From Allobosea sp. (GTDB lineage Bacteria > Pseudomonadota > Alphaproteobacteria > Rhizobiales > Beijerinckiaceae), in assembly GCF_017308075.1 (NCBI RefSeq), contig NZ_JAFKFX010000028.1, forward strand, positions 62,001 to 126,000: DNA of 64,000 bases, written 5' to 3'. Each line of letters opens with the position of its first letter. Positions within the stretch are counted from its first letter, which is position 1. Positions 34,683 through 44,913 of this stretch are shown here, in pieces. The notes beneath the pieces are model-generated. The model was not told the DNA's origin and did no database searches. It was given only the letters and a program-made list of their open reading frames with translations. The position numbers were made by a program, and so were the translations under genes.

Positions 34683-36137
34683 ATGACTTTCGAGATCGCC
34701 GCCACGCCGGAAGCAGCCGTCGACCGGCTGGAGGCCCTGTACGCCCAGGCGCGGCAGGCATTGGGCGATGACCTTCAGCGCTTCTTCACCACGCGCCAGC
34801 CGCCGACGCTGGAGCAGCGCGCGCTCTATCGCTATCCGATGCTGCGCGTCACCTATGAGCCGTCGAAGCTGCCGGCCGCGACGCGGCGCGGCTATGCCAA
34901 GTTCGCCGTGCCCGGCGTCTATTCGACGACGGTGACGCATCCGGCGGAGTTCCGCGCCTATCTGCTCGATCAGCTGCGGCCGCTCGTTCGGGATTACGGC
35001 GCGACCATCGAGACCGGGGTCAGCGCCCAGGAGATTCCCTATCCCTACGCGCTCGACGGCGGCGACGAGCTCGGGCGCGGCAAGGTCAGCCCGGCCGAGC
35101 TTGCCCGTCACTTCCCGACGCCCTTGCTTTCGCTGGTCGGTGACGAGGTCGCCGACGGCACCTTCGACATCATCGAGGGCGAGCCGCGGCCGCTCTCGCT
35201 GTTCGATGCGGTGCGTGTCGATTATTCGCTGCGCCGGCTGGTGCACTACACCGGCACCGATTGGCGCGCCGTCCAGCCCTGGGTGCTGCTGACCAATTAT
35301 CATCGCTATGTCGACCAGTTCGTCCGGCTGGCCCTGGCCGAGATCGAGGCCGGCACGGCACTGGCGCTGGTGGCGCCGGGCGGCGTGCGGATCGAGCGCG
35401 AAGGCCTCGATGTCAGCGCCGCCGAGCGGGTGATGTCGGCGCCCTGGCACCGTTTCCAGATGCCGGCCTATCACCTGATCCGGGCGAAGGGGGAAGGGGT
35501 GACGCTCGTCAACATCGGCGTCGGGCCCTCCAACGCCAAGAACATCACCGACCATCTCGCGGTGCTCAGGCCGAATTGCTGGCTGATGGTCGGCCATTGC
35601 GGCGGTCTGCGTCAGACCCAGATCATCGGCGACTATGTTCTCGCCCATGCCTATCTCCGTCAGGACGGCATTCTCGACGAGCATGTGCCGCCCGACATCC
35701 CGATCCCGGCTCTGGCCGAGGTCCAGGTCGCGCTGCAGCAGGCAGCCGCCGACGTCACCGGCGAGAAGGGCGACCGGCTGAAGCAGCGCCTGCGCACCGG
35801 CACCGTGGTGACGCAGGACGATCGCAACTGGGAACTGCGCTGGACCAAGGAGCGCAAGCGCATCAACCTCTCGCGCGCCATCGGCGTCGACATGGAATCG
35901 GGCACGATCGCCGCGCAGGGCTACCGTTTGCGCGTGCCCTATGGCACCTTGCTCTGCGTCTCTGACAAGCCTCTGCATGGCGAGATCAAGCTGCCGGGTG
36001 CCGCCAACGCTTTTTATGAGCGGGCGGTGAGCGAGCATCTGAAGATAGGTCTCGCCGCGCTCGAAAGGCTGAAGGAAGCCGGCTCCTCGATCCATTCGCG
36101 CAAGCTCAGGAGCTTCGACGAGCCGCCCTTCCGCTGA
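34683..36137 (+). CDS. amn: AMP nucleosidase
   Basis: Hydrolyses AMP to adenine and ribose 5-phosphate, adjusting the adenylate pool. The 484-residue length equals that of E. coli Amn. The N-terminal regulatory domain (to about residue 170) is followed by the nucleoside phosphorylase-fold catalytic domain with VNIGVGPSNAKNITDHLAVLR and IGVDMESGTIAAQGYR, where the acidic residue binds ribose. ATG at 34683 chosen over an upstream TTG. Confidence 0.92.
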   Translation: MTFEIAATPEAAVDRLEALYAQARQALGDDLQRFFTTRQPPTLEQRALYRYPMLRVTYEPSKLPAATRRGYAKFAVPGVYSTTVTHPAEFRAYLLDQLRPLVRDYGATIETGVSAQEIPYPYALDGGDELGRGKVSPAELARHFPTPLLSLVGDEVADGTFDIIEGEPRPLSLFDAVRVDYSLRRLVHYTGTDWRAVQPWVLLTNYHRYVDQFVRLALAEIEAGTALALVAPGGVRIEREGLDVSAAERVMSAPWHRFQMPAYHLIRAKGEGVTLVNIGVGPSNAKNITDHLAVLRPNCWLMVGHCGGLRQTQIIGDYVLAHAYLRQDGILDEHVPPDIPIPALAEVQVALQQAAADVTGEKGDRLKQRLRTGTVVTQDDRNWELRWTKERKRINLSRAIGVDMESGTIAAQGYRLRVPYGTLLCVSDKPLHGEIKLPGAANAFYERAVSEHLKIGLAALERLKEAGSSIHSRKLRSFDEPPFR

Positions 36138-36264
36138 GCCGGCGCGAGACGCAGGGCTGCCGCGCATCGTCATCGCTGGGCATTTCCCGCGATGCACGCC
36201 ATAGCAATCTCGACAAGGGCCGCTTGCAGGAAGGATCGCCGGGGAATTGGAGTCCGGAGTGACG

Positions 36265-37461
36265 ATGGCCCTGATCGGGCCGGCCGTATTATGCGTTTTC
36301 GGTCTCTCCTTCCTCTGGGCCTGGATGATCGAGCGAAGGCGCGACTATCTCCTCCTGCTGGCGGCGGCTCCGGCGCTGTTCGCGATCGCGGTAGCGGTCC
36401 AGGTGTTCTTCTGGCCGGCATCGGTGCCGGCGAACGCCTTGCTCTCGGGCCTGTTCTATACCGTGGCGGTCCAGATCGCGGCCGAGGCGGTGTTGCGTCG
36501 TTCGGGCAAGCGGCTCGGCCGGGTCTGGCATGCCTGCGCCTTCATCGCCGTCATGGGCGGTCTGTGGTACTTCGCCTATGTCGCACCCAACCTCCTGGCC
36601 CGCGTCTATCTCCAGAATTTTGGCTACGGCCTCGTCCTTCTCGTCGCCAGCCTGCATATCACGCCCCTGATGCGTGGCCGCCCGGTCGACCGGGTACTGT
36701 TCTGGGTGCTGTTCGCCTTCGCCCTGCATTTTTTCCCGCGTACCATCCTGACGATCGGGCTGGAGGCGCCGGGCGATCTCAGGGTCTTCCAGGATTCGCT
36801 GTTCTGGCAGGCGCTGCATTTGTCCCTGGCCGTGCTCGGTGCGGCCCTGGCGACGGCGTTGCTGGCGGCGACGCTCTCCGACGTGATCGACGATCTACGC
36901 CGCGAGCGCGACAGCGACGGCCTGACCGGCCTGCTCAATCGGCGTGCCTTCGAGCAGCGTGCGGGCGCGATGCTCTCCGTCGCCGGCGAAGCGCCCTGCG
37001 TGCTGCTCGTCTGCGATCTCGACCATTTCAAGCGGGTCAATGACAGCCACGGCCATGCCGCCGGCGACGAGGTGCTGAGCGCCTTCGGCAGGCTCCTGCG
37101 CCGTGTCAGCCGCGAGAAGGATCTGGTCGCACGGATCGGCGGCGAGGAGTTCGCGATCCTGCTGCCAGGCGCGACACAGGCGGCCGGCCTGGTGTTGGCC
37201 GAGCGGGTGCGAGCCGGGCTTTCCGGCCTGGTCTTCACCTTCGCGCCGGGTGGAGGCGCGGTGACGGCGAGCTTCGGGATTGCGGAGCGCCGGTCCGGCG
37301 ACGCGCTGTCCGAACTCGTCTCCCGCGCCGATCGGCGCCTGTACCAGGCCAAGGCGCGCGGCCGGGACCGGGCGGTCGCCGACGACTGCGCCGAGATTCC
37401 GCAGCCGGGGCCAGCCCAGGCTGCGGCCGTATCGACCCTGCCCATCCGGGCGCCCCGATGA
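36265..37461 (+). CDS. Membrane-bound diguanylate cyclase (GGDEF)
   Basis: A 398-residue protein: about six N-terminal membrane helices (residues 3-205) without a recognisable sensor domain, then a GGDEF domain. The active-site motif is GGEEF (292-296), the substrate-site DLDHFKRVND lies at 251-260, and an RxxD inhibitory site (REKD, 283-286) stands exactly five residues ahead of GGEEF. It should make cyclic di-GMP and be product-inhibited. ATG at 36265 taken; a GTG six bases earlier is possible. Monocistronic. Confidence 0.92.
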   Translation: MALIGPAVLCVFGLSFLWAWMIERRRDYLLLLAAAPALFAIAVAVQVFFWPASVPANALLSGLFYTVAVQIAAEAVLRRSGKRLGRVWHACAFIAVMGGLWYFAYVAPNLLARVYLQNFGYGLVLLVASLHITPLMRGRPVDRVLFWVLFAFALHFFPRTILTIGLEAPGDLRVFQDSLFWQALHLSLAVLGAALATALLAATLSDVIDDLRRERDSDGLTGLLNRRAFEQRAGAMLSVAGEAPCVLLVCDLDHFKRVNDSHGHAAGDEVLSAFGRLLRRVSREKDLVARIGGEEFAILLPGATQAAGLVLAERVRAGLSGLVFTFAPGGGAVTASFGIAERRSGDALSELVSRADRRLYQAKARGRDRAVADDCAEIPQPGPAQAAAVSTLPIRAPR

Positions 37462-37516
37462 CATCCCGGCCTGCCGGATGCTACCAAACGGGCCGTCCCG
37501 ACCCAGGAGCCCGCTC

Positions 37517-38785
37517 TTGTCCGCTTCCCGCTCCATCCTGCTGATCATCGGTGGCGGCATCGCCGCCTATAAATGTCTCGAACTGATCCGGCGGCTGAAG
37601 GATCGAGGCATCGCCAGCCGCTGCATCCTCACCCGGGCCGGCGAGCAGTTCGTTACGCCGCTCGCGGTCGGCACGCTCGCCGGCGAGCGCTGCTTCACCG
37701 ACCTGTTCTCGCTGACCGACGAGGCCGATATCGGCCATATCGCGCTGTCGCGCTCGACCGACCTCCTGGTCGTCGCCCCCGCCACGGCCGATCTGATCGC
37801 CAAGATGGCGAACGGCCATGCCGACGATCTCGCTTCCACGGCGCTGCTCGCCACGGATAAGCGCATCCTGATCGCCCCGGCGATGAATCCGCGGATGTGG
37901 CAGCATCCGGCGACGCGTCGCAACATGGCGCAGCTGCAGAAGGACGGCGTCCTCGTCGTCGGCCCGAACTCCGGTGCCATGGCCGAGCGCGGCGAGAGCG
38001 GGCCGGGCCGGATGGCCGAGCCGCAGGAGCTCCTGGCGGCGATCGAGCTGGCGTTGGCCGGCGAGCAGCGCAAGCCGGCCTCGATCGGCTTCCTCGGCCG
38101 ATTGCCGGGTCAAGTCGCGGCAGGTGGTCAGGTGCTCGCCGGCAAGCGCGTGCTGGTCACCTCCGGGCCGACCCATGAGCCGATCGATCCGGTGCGCTAT
38201 ATCGCCAACCGCTCCTCGGGCAAGCAGGGGCACGCGATTGCTGCTGCCGCGGCGGCGGCCGGCGCCGATGTCACGCTGATTTCCGGTCCTGTCGGCATTC
38301 CCGATCCCGCCGGCGTCACCACCATCCATGTCGAGAGTGCCCGCGACATGCTCGACGCCACCGAGCAGGCGCTGCCGGCCGACATCGCGGTCTTCGCGGC
38401 CGCCGTCGCCGATTGGCGCGTCGCCGGTGCGGCTGGCCAGAAGATGAAGAAGGGCGAGCACGGCACGCCGAGTCTCACCCTCGTCGAGAATCCGGACATC
38501 CTCGCGACCATCGCCGCCCGCGAGATCGATCGCCCGCAGCTGGTCGTCGGCTTTGCCGCCGAGACGCAGAACGTCATCGAATATGCCCGCGCCAAGCTGG
38601 CGAAGAAGGGCTGCGACCTGATCGTCGCCAATGATGTCGGCGGAACCGGGGTCATGGGTGGTGAAGACAACACCGTGCATCTCGTCACGGCCGATGCCGT
38701 CGAGACCTGGCCGACCCTGCCCAAGGCCGAGGTCGCGGCGCGACTCGTCACCCATCTCGCCTCCCTGCTTGCCGAGAAGGGCTGA
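37517..38785 (+). CDS. coaBC: Bifunctional phosphopantothenoylcysteine decarboxylase / phosphopantothenate-cysteine ligase
   Basis: Two successive steps of coenzyme A synthesis in one 422-residue flavoprotein. The N-terminal CoaC domain (to about residue 190) has GGGIAAYK, the catalytic His in DIGHIALSRSTD, APATADLIAKMANG and the substrate motif PAMNPRMW. The C-terminal CoaB domain starts at VTSGPTHEPIDPVRYI. The flap region that holds Cys in E. coli (QACGDIGPGRM) reads MAERGESGPGRM, without Cys. A TTG start at 37517 is chosen for its AGGAG site 7 bases ahead. It is followed closely by dut. Confidence 0.92.
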   Translation: MSASRSILLIIGGGIAAYKCLELIRRLKDRGIASRCILTRAGEQFVTPLAVGTLAGERCFTDLFSLTDEADIGHIALSRSTDLLVVAPATADLIAKMANGHADDLASTALLATDKRILIAPAMNPRMWQHPATRRNMAQLQKDGVLVVGPNSGAMAERGESGPGRMAEPQELLAAIELALAGEQRKPASIGFLGRLPGQVAAGGQVLAGKRVLVTSGPTHEPIDPVRYIANRSSGKQGHAIAAAAAAAGADVTLISGPVGIPDPAGVTTIHVESARDMLDATEQALPADIAVFAAAVADWRVAGAAGQKMKKGEHGTPSLTLVENPDILATIAAREIDRPQLVVGFAAETQNVIEYARAKLAKKGCDLIVANDVGGTGVMGGEDNTVHLVTADAVETWPTLPKAEVAARLVTHLASLLAEKG

Positions 38786-38788
38786 GCG

Positions 38789-39277
38789 ATGATGGAGTCT
38801 GTTCGCATCAAGCGCCTGCCGCATGCGCAGGATCTGCCTCTGCCTGCCTATGAGACGGCGGGGGCCGCCGGGCTCGATCTGCGGGCGGCCCTGCCGGAGC
38901 GCGATCTCGAATTGGTACCGGGCGCGCGCGGCGTCGTGCCGACCGGGCTCGTCCTGGCACTGCCGCCGGGCAGCGAAGGGCAGGTCAGGCCGCGTTCTGG
39001 GCTGGCGCTGCGCCATGGCGTGACCGTGCTCAATGCGCCCGGCACGATCGATGCCGATTACCGCGGCGAGGTCCAGGTCCTGCTCGTCAATCTCGGGCAG
39101 CAGCCCTTCACCATCCGCCATGGCGACCGCATCGCCCAACTCGTCGTCGCGCCGGTGGCGCAGGCCAGGCTCGTCGAGGTGCAGTCGCTCGACGACACCG
39201 TCCGTGGCGCCGGCGGCTTCGGCTCGACCGGGATCGCCGATCCCGCGGCCGTCACTGCCCGCGAGACCCGCTCATGA
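38789..39277 (+). CDS. dut: Deoxyuridine 5'-triphosphate nucleotidohydrolase
   Basis: Cleaves dUTP to dUMP, keeping uracil out of DNA and feeding dTMP synthesis. The 162-residue trimeric dUTPase has motif 1 (AGLDLRAA), motif 2 (RPRSGLAL), motif 3 ([11 protein letters not shown]) with the catalytic Asp, motif 4 (GDRIAQLVV) and the C-terminal P-loop-like motif 5 ([10 protein letters not shown]). It starts 3 bases after coaBC and its end overlaps the rrf2-type ATG by 4 bases. Confidence 0.96.
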   Translation: MMESVRIKRLPHAQDLPLPAYETAGAAGLDLRAALPERDLELVPGARGVVPTGLVLALPPGSEGQVRPRSGLALRHGVTVLNAPGTIDADYRGEVQVLLVNLGQQPFTIRHGDRIAQLVVAPVAQARLVEVQSLDDTVRGAGGFGSTGIADPAAVTARETRS

Positions 39278-39726
39278 TCCAGCTCTCGCGCCGCAGCCTG
39301 CTCGCCATCGCCGCGGTGGTCGACATCGCCCTGCACGCCCGCCCGGCTCCGGTCGCGGCGAAAGCGCTTGCCGCTCGCCACGAGCTGCCGCCGCGTCATC
39401 TCGAGACCATGCTGCAGGCGCTGGTCAAGGCCGGCATCCTCAAAGGTGTCCGCGGTCCGCGCGGGGGATATGAGCTGGCCCGCGAGCGCCGCCGCATCAC
39501 CGCCGGCGCGATCGTACGCGCCGCAATGCAGGCCAATTCGGAGGAGAACCTGCCGCCGCTGCCGCGCTCGCCTTTGGTCGAGAACGTCGTCGGACCGGCC
39601 GTCCAGACTGCCCTCGACGCATGCCTGGCGACGCTCGACTCGGTCACCGTGGCCGAGCTCTGCCAGCAGGCGGAAAGCCTCGCGGCCGTGGCCGAAAAGG
39701 ATGCTGACGCTGATTTTACGATATAG
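39274..39726 (+). CDS. Rrf2 family transcriptional regulator
   Basis: A 150-residue winged-helix regulator ([48 protein letters not shown]). It lacks the three clustered cysteines of IscR; only two Cys occur, far apart near the C-terminus, so an IscR-type Fe-S cluster is not expected. Its position just upstream of cysK, like CymR in Firmicutes, suggests a sulfur or cysteine-status regulator (inference). ATGA overlap with dut. Confidence 0.87.
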   Translation: MIQLSRRSLLAIAAVVDIALHARPAPVAAKALAARHELPPRHLETMLQALVKAGILKGVRGPRGGYELARERRRITAGAIVRAAMQANSEENLPPLPRSPLVENVVGPAVQTALDACLATLDSVTVAELCQQAESLAAVAEKDADADFTI

Positions 39727-39814
39727 AACGTGAAATCATCTGTTTCTCGACAAATTCTGTAATTTGATGCTAGCCTGTCGTCGAACCGATCGATCACCAC
39801 TCAGGGAGGCCGCC
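39727..39814 (+). promoter_or_regulatory. A/T-rich promoter region of cysK
   Basis: The 88-base gap between the rrf2-type gene and cysK is strikingly A/T-rich for this genome in 39715-39775 (TTTTACGATATAGAACGTGAAATC, then CAAATTCTGTAATTTGATGCTAG). The ACAAATTCTGTAATTTG part contains the imperfect inverted repeat CAAATTCTGTAATTTG (39750-39765). A likely operator for the adjacent Rrf2 protein. The ribosome site GGGAGG precedes the ATG. Confidence 0.5.
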
Positions 39815-40795
<981 letters not shown>

Positions 40796-40814
40796 GGCGC
40801 TTCCGAACCAAAGC

Positions 40815-40849
40815 AGGGCGCCTTCCCGGACAGGGAAGTCGCCCTTTTT
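40815..40849 (+). terminator. Rho-independent terminator of cysK
   Basis: AGGGCGCCTTCCC / GGGAAGTCGCCCT stem (one mismatch) with a 5-base loop and a run of five T. Close to the end of the convergent VOC gene. Confidence 0.9.
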
Positions 40850-40851
40850 CG

Positions 40852-41715
40852 TCAGTGGCGAAGCGCGATCCGATTGCCCCAGGGGTCGGCGATCTCCGGC
40901 GCGCCGCCGGCCTCGTCGCCGCCGGCCACCAGCATGCGCTCGCGCAAGGCGGCATAGGCGGCATCGTCGCGCGCCACGAGCTCGAAACGCGAGAGCCCGG
41001 CCTCGTTTGCGCGGCGCGGCCCGGCACCCCGGCTGTGCCAGATATTCGCCGCGATATGGTGGTGGTAGCCGCCGGTCGCCATGAAAGCCGCGCCGGGATA
41101 GTGCACCATCACCTCAAAGCCGAGCTTGTCGCGATAGAAGGCCTCCGCGCCCGCGACATCGCCGACGCGCAGATGGATATGCCCCATCACCGTGCCGGCG
41201 GGCATGCCGGCATAGTCGCGCCCGTCGGCCTCGCGCAGCAAGGCGTCGAGATCGAGCCGGTCGGTCGCCATCTTGATCTCGCCGCCCGGCTCGCGCGGCC
41301 ACTCCGCCCGGCTGCGGTCGCGATAGATCTCGATGCCGTTGCCCTCAGGGTCGGAAAGGTAGAGCGCTTCGCTGACCAGATGATCCGAGGCGCCTTCGAG
41401 CGGCAGCCGCCGGCTTGCGGCATGGCCGAGCCAGTTGGCGAGATCGGTGCGGGACGGCAGGAGCAGCGCGAGGTGGAACAGGCCGGCAGCGGAGGAGGGC
41501 GCCTGCGCGCCGGTTTCGAGCCTGACCAGCGGCACGCCGCCGGCACCGAGCACGCTTTCCTGCGCGCTCTCGCTGATCGTCGAAAGGCCGATCGCGTCGC
41601 GATAGAAGGCGGTGAGGCCGGGCAGATCGCGCACGCGTAGGCTGACTGTGCCGATATGGACGGGGCTGTCGAGGGACACGTTGGTGCGGGGTTGGGTGGT
41701 TGTGGCGGTGGCCAT
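40852..41715 (-). CDS. Two-domain VOC protein, catechol-2,3-dioxygenase-like (CatE type)
   Basis: A 287-residue protein with two glyoxalase/VOC modules. Metal-ligand positions fit extradiol dioxygenases: His in PVHIGTVSLRV (about 20), His in LFHLALLLP region, Glu in GNGIEIYRD, then a second module with MGHIHLRVGDV (His), HHHIAANIWHS (His) and the final Glu position replaced within PWGNRIAL. The group is annotated CatE/2,3-dihydroxybiphenyl dioxygenase-like; real substrate unknown. Confidence 0.8.
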   Translation of the reverse strand: MATATTTQPRTNVSLDSPVHIGTVSLRVRDLPGLTAFYRDAIGLSTISESAQESVLGAGGVPLVRLETGAQAPSSAAGLFHLALLLPSRTDLANWLGHAASRRLPLEGASDHLVSEALYLSDPEGNGIEIYRDRSRAEWPREPGGEIKMATDRLDLDALLREADGRDYAGMPAGTVMGHIHLRVGDVAGAEAFYRDKLGFEVMVHYPGAAFMATGGYHHHIAANIWHSRGAGPRRANEAGLSRFELVARDDAAYAALRERMLVAGGDEAGGAPEIADPWGNRIALRH

Positions 41716-41876
41716 GGCGGACTCCGGAATGGGTGCGGCCGCGGCCGCTTGCCGCTAAAATGGGGTCTCGGCCGCCTCTTGTCGTCCCCGGCTGCGGCAA
41801 ATCCGAGATTGCGCGACTGCAATCGCGGCTTGCGCCTGTGGTGTCGGCCGCCGGTGCGCGGCCCGCTCCGGAGCCT

Positions 41877-42896
41877 TCAGCGGCGGCGCCCGGCGAGCAG
41901 TCGCGCCGTCGGCGGGATTGCGGCGCCATGACGGCTCTGCTGCTCTAGTTCCGCATTGAGCTCGGCGCCCGCCAGCACGATCGTCGCCGAGAGCCAGAGC
42001 CAGGTCATGAAGACCACCACGGTCGCCAGCGAGCCATAGGTCGCGGTGTAATTGCCGAGCGTGCTGACATACCAGGAGAAGGCGCTCGACGTCGCCGCCC
42101 AGAGCAGCGCCGCGACCACGGCGCCGGGCAGCACCCAGGCGAAGCGCGGCGGCTTGCGGTCGGGCCCGACCCAGTAGAGACAGCCGATCGCGACCGTCCC
42201 GATCACGAAGAACACGGGCCAGCGGGCGAGGCGCACCAGCGTCTCCAGCTCGTGGCCGAAGGGGAAGAGCGCCGTCACCACCGGTAGGCTGGCGATCGCG
42301 GCCAGTGCCAGGATGAGCAGCAGGAGCCCGCTCAGCGTCGTCGCCAGCGAGATCAGGTTGAGCTTCAGGAAGCCCCGCCGCTCGCGTGCGCCATAGATGA
42401 TGTTGAGTGCGTCGAAGATCGCCTTCACCGCCGCGTTCGCGCTCCAGGCGGCGACCGCGAAGCTGATCAGGAAGGTCAGCGACAGGCTTGCCGCATCGCG
42501 GCCCGAAAGCCGCATCGCCTGCTCGCGGATCAGCTCGCGCGCCGCTTCCGGGAAGACGAGCGTCAGATCGTCGAGCTGCGCGGCGATGGTCGCAGGGTCG
42601 GTCATTCCGCCATAGATCGTGACCAGCAGCGACAGCGCCGGCACCAGAGAGAGGAGGGTGAAGAAGGCGACCGCACCGGCGAGCGAGAGCAGGCGCGCCT
42701 CCTGGATACGGACGATGAAACGGCCGAGCACGTCCCTCCAGCCGCGCCAGGGCAGGGCGACCGGCGAGGCGGCGCCACGGCCGCGGCGCGCCTGTCGCAA
42801 GGGATCGCGGACGCGCCGTGTGAACGCGCCGTGGACATAGCCGAGCGCCAGCGCCGCCAGACCGGCAGCGCCGGTGATTCGTTTCAGATATGCCAT
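41877..42896 (-). CDS. YihY/BrkB family inner-membrane protein
   Basis: A 339-residue protein with about six membrane helices of the YihY/virulence-factor BrkB family, including VAFFTLLSLVPALSLLVTIYGG and the WSANAAVKAIFDALNIIYG segment. These proteins were once called ribonuclease BN in error; the present view is a membrane protein of unknown transport role. Single gene, divergent from the porin gene. Confidence 0.9.
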   Translation of the reverse strand: MAYLKRITGAAGLAALALGYVHGAFTRRVRDPLRQARRGRGAASPVALPWRGWRDVLGRFIVRIQEARLLSLAGAVAFFTLLSLVPALSLLVTIYGGMTDPATIAAQLDDLTLVFPEAARELIREQAMRLSGRDAASLSLTFLISFAVAAWSANAAVKAIFDALNIIYGARERRGFLKLNLISLATTLSGLLLLILALAAIASLPVVTALFPFGHELETLVRLARWPVFFVIGTVAIGCLYWVGPDRKPPRFAWVLPGAVVAALLWAATSSAFSWYVSTLGNYTATYGSLATVVVFMTWLWLSATIVLAGAELNAELEQQSRHGAAIPPTARLLAGRRR

Positions 42897-43095
42897 GCCC
42901 CTCTCCGCCGGATCGATGCGGCCCGCCTGCCGGGAACGCCGGGCAATCCCGATCGTTCCAATGCCTGACGCGCGAACAGGCCGCTTAGAGCTTTGTTAAC
43001 CTTAACGGTTTCTTATCGTGACAGGCTAATGCGCCCCGCCAGGGCGCCAGATGCGGGGCATTCGGCCCCATCTCCTTCCACGACCAGAGAGCCCG

Positions 43096-43797
43096 ATGAA
43101 GACGCTCCTCAAAGCCACTGTCGCGACCTTCCTTCTGCTTGGCAGCGGCGCTGCTCTCTCGGCCGATCTGGCGTCGAGCAAGTTCCTGCCGCTCGCGCCG
43201 GCCCTGCCGCCGCTCTATAGCTGGACCGGCTTCTATCTCGGTGGCCAGCTCGGCTATTCCTGGGGCTCGGATCGGCAGAGCCTGTACACCACCGCCGGGC
43301 GCGCGCCGGTCGGCGTCTCCTTCGATTACAGCCCCTCCGCCTTCATGGGCGGTGTCCATGCCGGCTTCAACTACCAGATGGGCTCGGTCGTCCTCGGCGT
43401 CGAGGGCGATATCGAGGGGATCAATGCCCGGGATACGCATGGCGGATTGTTCCGGGTCCAGCAGGACTGGCAGGGCTCCGTGCGCGGCCGCATCGGCTAT
43501 TCCTTCGACCGCTTCATGATCTATGGCGCCGCGGGCGCGGCCTTCAGCCGTTTCGAATACGGCTATTTCAACCCGGCTGCCGGTCTTGGCGAGAGCGGCA
43601 AATTCTCCCGAACCGGCTGGACGGTCGGCGGCGGCGTCAACTTCGCCTGGACCGACAATCTCATCTTCGGGCTGGACTATCGCTATACCGACTATGGCAG
43701 CTTCGATTTCGTCGCGCGCAGCGCCTATCTCGGCCTGAGCGCCGAGCATGAGCCGAGCTCGCATGCCGTGCGGGCGAGCGTCGCCTACAAGTTCTGA
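43096..43797 (+). CDS. Outer-membrane beta-barrel protein, Omp25/RopB-like
   Basis: A 233-residue protein with a signal peptide (cleavage after GAALSA, residue about 22) and an eight-stranded barrel of the OMP_b-brl type: YSWTGFYLGGQLGYSWG at the start, alternating aromatic/small residues throughout, and a C-terminal strand ending in SVAYKF with the terminal Phe needed for BAM recognition. Common and abundant in Rhizobiales. The upstream 42970-43030 stretch (TTGTTAACCTTAACGG, TTTCTTATCG) is A/T-rich and promoter-like. A terminator follows. Confidence 0.9.
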   Translation: MKTLLKATVATFLLLGSGAALSADLASSKFLPLAPALPPLYSWTGFYLGGQLGYSWGSDRQSLYTTAGRAPVGVSFDYSPSAFMGGVHAGFNYQMGSVVLGVEGDIEGINARDTHGGLFRVQQDWQGSVRGRIGYSFDRFMIYGAAGAAFSRFEYGYFNPAAGLGESGKFSRTGWTVGGGVNFAWTDNLIFGLDYRYTDYGSFDFVARSAYLGLSAEHEPSSHAVRASVAYKF

Positions 43798-43823
43798 ACC
43801 GCCACGCATTCCGGCGATCGACG

Positions 43824-43849
43824 AGGCCGCGCCAAAGGCGCGGCCTTTT
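43824..43849 (+). terminator. Rho-independent terminator of the porin gene
   Basis: Perfect stem AGGCCGCGCC / GGCGCGGCCT with AAA loop, followed by TTTTC. Confidence 0.9.
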
Positions 43850-43882
43850 CGTCTGCCGCGCCGCCGCCTGATCGCGCCGGCC

Positions 43883-44782
43883 TCAGGGCCCGGCGCTTCG
43901 GCCGCGCTGCGCCAGCAGCCAGGACCGGACCATCGCGGTCGGCTCCGGATGGCGCGGCTTGCGCGCCGAGACGACATGAAAGTCGAGGCTGCCGCGCATC
44001 GTTGCGGGGAAGGCCTGGATCAGCCGGCCGGCGGCAAGGTCGGGCTCGACGAGGAAGCGGCTGGCGAGCGCTAGGCCCTGGCCGGCGAGGGCGGCATCGA
44101 GCGCCAGCGCTGTCTGGTTGAAGCGCATGCTCCGCATGCCCGGCGGCATCGACCGAGCCAAAGCGCGCTCGATGAATTCCGGCCAGAGGTCATGCCCGTC
44201 ATGCAGCAGAACCAGCTGCGCCAGCTCGGCATCGTCGAGGGCAGCGGTGGCGGCGGCTCGGAGCTTGGGACTGCAGACCGCAACGATATCCTGGGGGAAC
44301 AGCAGATCGGTCACCAGCCCGGCTCCGAAGGGCGGCCGGCCCTGCCGCACCGCGATGTCGACCCCGTCGGACTGGAAATTGGCCAGGCTGTCGCTGGCGA
44401 GGATGCGCAGGTCGAGCTGTGGATGGGCGGCGGTGAAGGCCGGCAGGCGCGGGATCAGCCATTTCGAGGCGAAGCTCGGCGTCACGCTGATCGTCAGCCG
44501 CAGCGGCTGCGGGCGCAAGGCTGTGGTCGCCTCGGCGATCACAGCGAAGGCGCGGGCAAGCTGCGCGGCATAGCCCCGGCCGGCGCTGGTCAGGGCGAGC
44601 CCGCCAGGCAGCCGCTCGAACAATTGCATGGCGAGATCCCGCTCGAGGCCGCGGACCTGCTGCGCGACGGCGCCTTGCGTCACGCCGAGCTCCTCGGCGG
44701 CGAGCCGGAAGTTGAGGTGGCGCGCGGCGGCCTCGAAGGCGCGCAGGGCATTGAGCGAGGGCAGGCGGCGTGAAGGTTCCAT
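43883..44782 (-). CDS. LysR family transcriptional regulator (GcvA-like)
   Basis: A 299-residue LysR-type regulator: N-terminal helix-turn-helix (LPSLNALRAFEAAARHLNFRLAAEELGVTQGAVAQQVRGLE) and a periplasmic-binding-fold effector domain (about residues 92-295). The SLNALRAFEAAARH start is typical of the GcvA/AmpR branch. It is divergent from the SDR gene with a 131-base gap, its probable target. Confidence 0.9.
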   Translation of the reverse strand: MEPSRRLPSLNALRAFEAAARHLNFRLAAEELGVTQGAVAQQVRGLERDLAMQLFERLPGGLALTSAGRGYAAQLARAFAVIAEATTALRPQPLRLTISVTPSFASKWLIPRLPAFTAAHPQLDLRILASDSLANFQSDGVDIAVRQGRPPFGAGLVTDLLFPQDIVAVCSPKLRAAATAALDDAELAQLVLLHDGHDLWPEFIERALARSMPPGMRSMRFNQTALALDAALAGQGLALASRFLVEPDLAAGRLIQAFPATMRGSLDFHVVSARKPRHPEPTAMVRSWLLAQRGRSAGP

Positions 44783-44788
44783 CAGCCA

Positions 44789-44801
44789 GTAGATTTTCTA
44801 C
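44789..44801. promoter_or_regulatory. Candidate LysR binding palindrome GTAGA-TTT-TCTAC
   Basis: Perfect 5-base arms around TTT, 6 bases upstream of the lysR-type start codon in the divergent gap. Location is typical of an autoregulatory site; the palindrome is short, so chance cannot be excluded. Confidence 0.45.
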
Positions 44802-44913
44802 AGATCGAGCGGCGGCGAACTAACTGGCCAAGACTTGTGCCCGCTGCCAAGAACAGCTGTGCATGGCGCCAGCTTCGTGCATGGGGCCGTTTGTAAAACG
44901 AATGGTGGACGCG

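Noticed and set aside
42985-43977. A 330-codon minus-strand open frame over the porin gene
   Set aside because: Antisense to a protein with signal peptide, barrel strands and terminal Phe; no domain of its own.
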